Below the pieces are notes generated by a model. The model did not search any database, was not told the origin of the DNA, and saw nothing but the letters and a program-made list of their open reading frames with translations. DNA of 64,000 nucleotides from an uncultured Lachnospiraceae bacterium (GTDB taxonomy: Bacteria; Bacillota; Clostridia; Lachnospirales; Lachnospiraceae), in the NCBI GenBank assembly GCA_947630925.1, contig CANRJM010000008.1, positions 1 through 64,000 of the forward strand, written 5' to 3'. Below are positions 62,854 to 64,000 of this stretch, in pieces. Position 1 is the first letter of the stretch. Every line of letters begins with the position of its first letter. The translations under genes and the position numbers were made by a program.

Positions 62854-63468
62854 ATGCCAAATGGTAAGATTACTGCAAAGCAGCAGGAAATATTGGAGTA
62901 TATTAAATCAGAGATTTTATCTAAGGGGTATCCCCCTGCCGTCCGTGAAATTTGTGAAGCTGTCCATTTAAAGTCGACTTCTTCCGTTCATTCCCATTTG
63001 GAAACATTAGAAAGAAATGGATATATTCACAGAGATCCTACGAAACCAAGAGCGATTGAAATCATAGATGATGAATTTAATCTGGCGAGAAGAGAGATTG
63101 TCAATGTTCCGATTATTGGACAGATTGCTGCGGGCGAGCCGATTTTTGCAGAGCAGAATATCGAGGGATATTTTCCGCTGCTTCCGGAGGATATGCCGCC
63201 GGGAAATGCCTATTTATTGAATGTACGCGGAGAAAGCATGATAAACGTAGGGATTTATGATGGGGATAAGATTCTTGTACAGGAAAAGAATACGGCGTCA
63301 AACGGCGATATCGTTGTTGCGCTGATAGAAGATTCCGCTACCGTCAAAACCTTTTATAAAGAGGACGGCTACTATCGTCTTCAGCCGGAAAATGATACAA
63401 TGGAACCAATCATTGTGGATCATGTGGAAATTCTTGGCAAAGTAGTAGGTCTGTTCCGCAGATATTAG
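62854..63468 (+). CDS. lexA: LexA repressor
   Basis: LexA represses the DNA-damage response and self-cleaves when bound to RecA filament. The 204 residues have an N-terminal winged helix (VREICEAVHLKSTSSVHSHL, about 32-51) and a C-terminal S24 peptidase with cleavage bond A93-G94 in IAAGEP, nucleophile S127 in RGESM and K165 in ATVKTF. AAAGGAGG precedes the ATG. A candidate LexA box 160 bases upstream suggests autoregulation. Confidence 0.97.
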   Translation: MPNGKITAKQQEILEYIKSEILSKGYPPAVREICEAVHLKSTSSVHSHLETLERNGYIHRDPTKPRAIEIIDDEFNLARREIVNVPIIGQIAAGEPIFAEQNIEGYFPLLPEDMPPGNAYLLNVRGESMINVGIYDGDKILVQEKNTASNGDIVVALIEDSATVKTFYKEDGYYRLQPENDTMEPIIVDHVEILGKVVGLFRRY

Positions 63469-63477
63469 GAGGAAATA

Positions 63478-64000
63478 TGAGCCGTATAGAGCAGCAGATG
63501 GAGTTTATGAGGGAAATTGACGGTTTAAAGAAGGTGGAACGTCAGACTTATTTAAAAGATGCCAGCCGTAAGGAAAATGATGCGGAGCATTCGTGGCATT
63601 TGGCAATGATGGCATTGCTCATGCAGGAACATGCAAATGAAACGATAGATTTACTGCATGTAATTTCCATGGTATTGATCCATGATATTGTGGAACTGGA
63701 CGCGGGAGATACTTATGCCTACGATACGGAGGGAAATGCTACGAAAAGGGAGCGGGAGTTAGCGGCTGCAGAGCGGATTTTTTCTATTTTACCGGAGGAT
63801 CAGGCAAAATATTTTCGAAGCCTGTGGGATGAATTTGAGGAAGAAGAGACTGCAGAGGCGCGCTTTGCCCATGTATTGGACAATATTCAGCCTATGATAC
63901 TGAATGATGCATCGGATGGAAAGGCGTGGAAAGAGCATCAGGTAAAGTTGTCGCAGATTTTACAGCGGAATCAAAATACGGCAAAGGGTTCAAAGGCTGT
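63478..64000 (+). CDS. HD-domain hydrolase (YfbR-like), truncated by window end
   Basis: ATG at 63478, with AGGAGG six bases upstream, opens a frame that runs past the end of the window; 174 residues are visible. HD motifs are EHSWHLAMMALL, VLIHDIVELDAGDTYAYD and VLDNIQP, as in YfbR-type 5'-deoxynucleotidases and related HD_3 proteins. It follows lexA by nine bases and may be part of the same transcript. The full length and substrate cannot be judged. Confidence 0.85.

Noticed and set aside
1-64000. CRISPR arrays, transposases, integrases, attachment sites, tRNA or rRNA genes, toxin-antitoxin or phage-defence loci
   Set aside because: None could be recognised by reading either strand; the window is ordinary chromosomal core with normal gene density.

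Overview
The window reads as chromosomal core genome of an anaerobic, endospore-forming Firmicute, most likely a clostridium of the Lachnospiraceae type. Evidence for this is moderate G+C, strong AGGAGG-type ribosome binding sites, sporulation genes (spoIVA, a ylbJ-like gene, spoIIIE/ftsK, a BofC-like gene), a flavodiiron protein, formate-tetrahydrofolate ligase and a Na+-pumping biotin decarboxylase. I saw no rRNA, tRNA, CRISPR array, prophage or insertion sequence. Almost every gene belongs to a widespread family, so the unusual content is mostly in gene combinations and in regulatory RNA/DNA between genes.

Layout. 1-4.3 kb: the end of ilvD, ilvB without a regulatory subunit, then serC-serA. 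4.4-6.6 kb: folC-folP. 6.7-13.4 kb: flavodiiron protein, a membrane phosphoesterase, a Nudix hydrolase, a YlbJ-like membrane protein, a zinc phospholipase C-like protein behind a tandem repeat, and an M18 aminopeptidase. 13.5-14.7 kb (minus): a D,D-carboxypeptidase. 14.9-20.2 kb: a five-gene decarboxylase operon with a CoA-type and a keto-acid-type carboxyltransferase, a lipoprotein/OadG, a biotin carrier and the OadB pump. 20.3-24.3 kb: ylxM, ffh, rpsP, khpA, rimM, trmD. 24.3-26.4 kb: ApbE, DUF2752 and DUF4190 proteins. 26.8-32.4 kb: spoIVA, an NlpC/P60 hydrolase behind a structured leader RNA, a membrane MutS-like ATPase and a BofC-like protein. 32.4-36.5 kb: two FAD oxidoreductases, DUF896, 5-formyl-THF cycloligase, rpsO. 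36.7-43.5 kb: a nitronate monooxygenase/FabK-like enzyme, pnp with a large leader hairpin, an HD-GYP protein and a Gx transporter. 43.7-52.1 kb: tepA, uppP, ftsK, two tandem ATP-grasp ligases, fhs. 52.1-53.5 kb (minus): pyrBI. 53.7-56 kb: an aconitase-superfamily hydratase. 56.1-60.4 kb: DUF4321, two LCP ligases and a second D,D-carboxypeptidase. 60.6-64 kb: yhbY-nadD-yqeK-rsfS, lexA and a truncated HD-domain gene.

How the genes work together. Serine synthesis, folate synthesis, fhs and the cycloligase form a scattered one-carbon set. The decarboxylase operon carries homologues of all three transcarboxylase subunits (12S, 5S and biotin carrier) beside a Na+ pump, so carboxyl transfer and ion pumping may share one carrier. 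Envelope genes (two PBP5-type carboxypeptidases, two LCP proteins, UppP, NlpC/P60) recur across the window.

For a second look, the best candidates are the ~200-nt leader before the NlpC/P60 gene (perfect sigma-A promoter, nested stems, possible pseudoknot, no match to a class I know), the dual-carboxyltransferase operon, the paired ATP-grasp genes of unknown product, the pnp leader hairpin, and two places (pnp, lexA) where a promoter is nested in the previous operon's terminator. Start codons were chosen by ribosome binding site and family length; many differ from the longest open frame.
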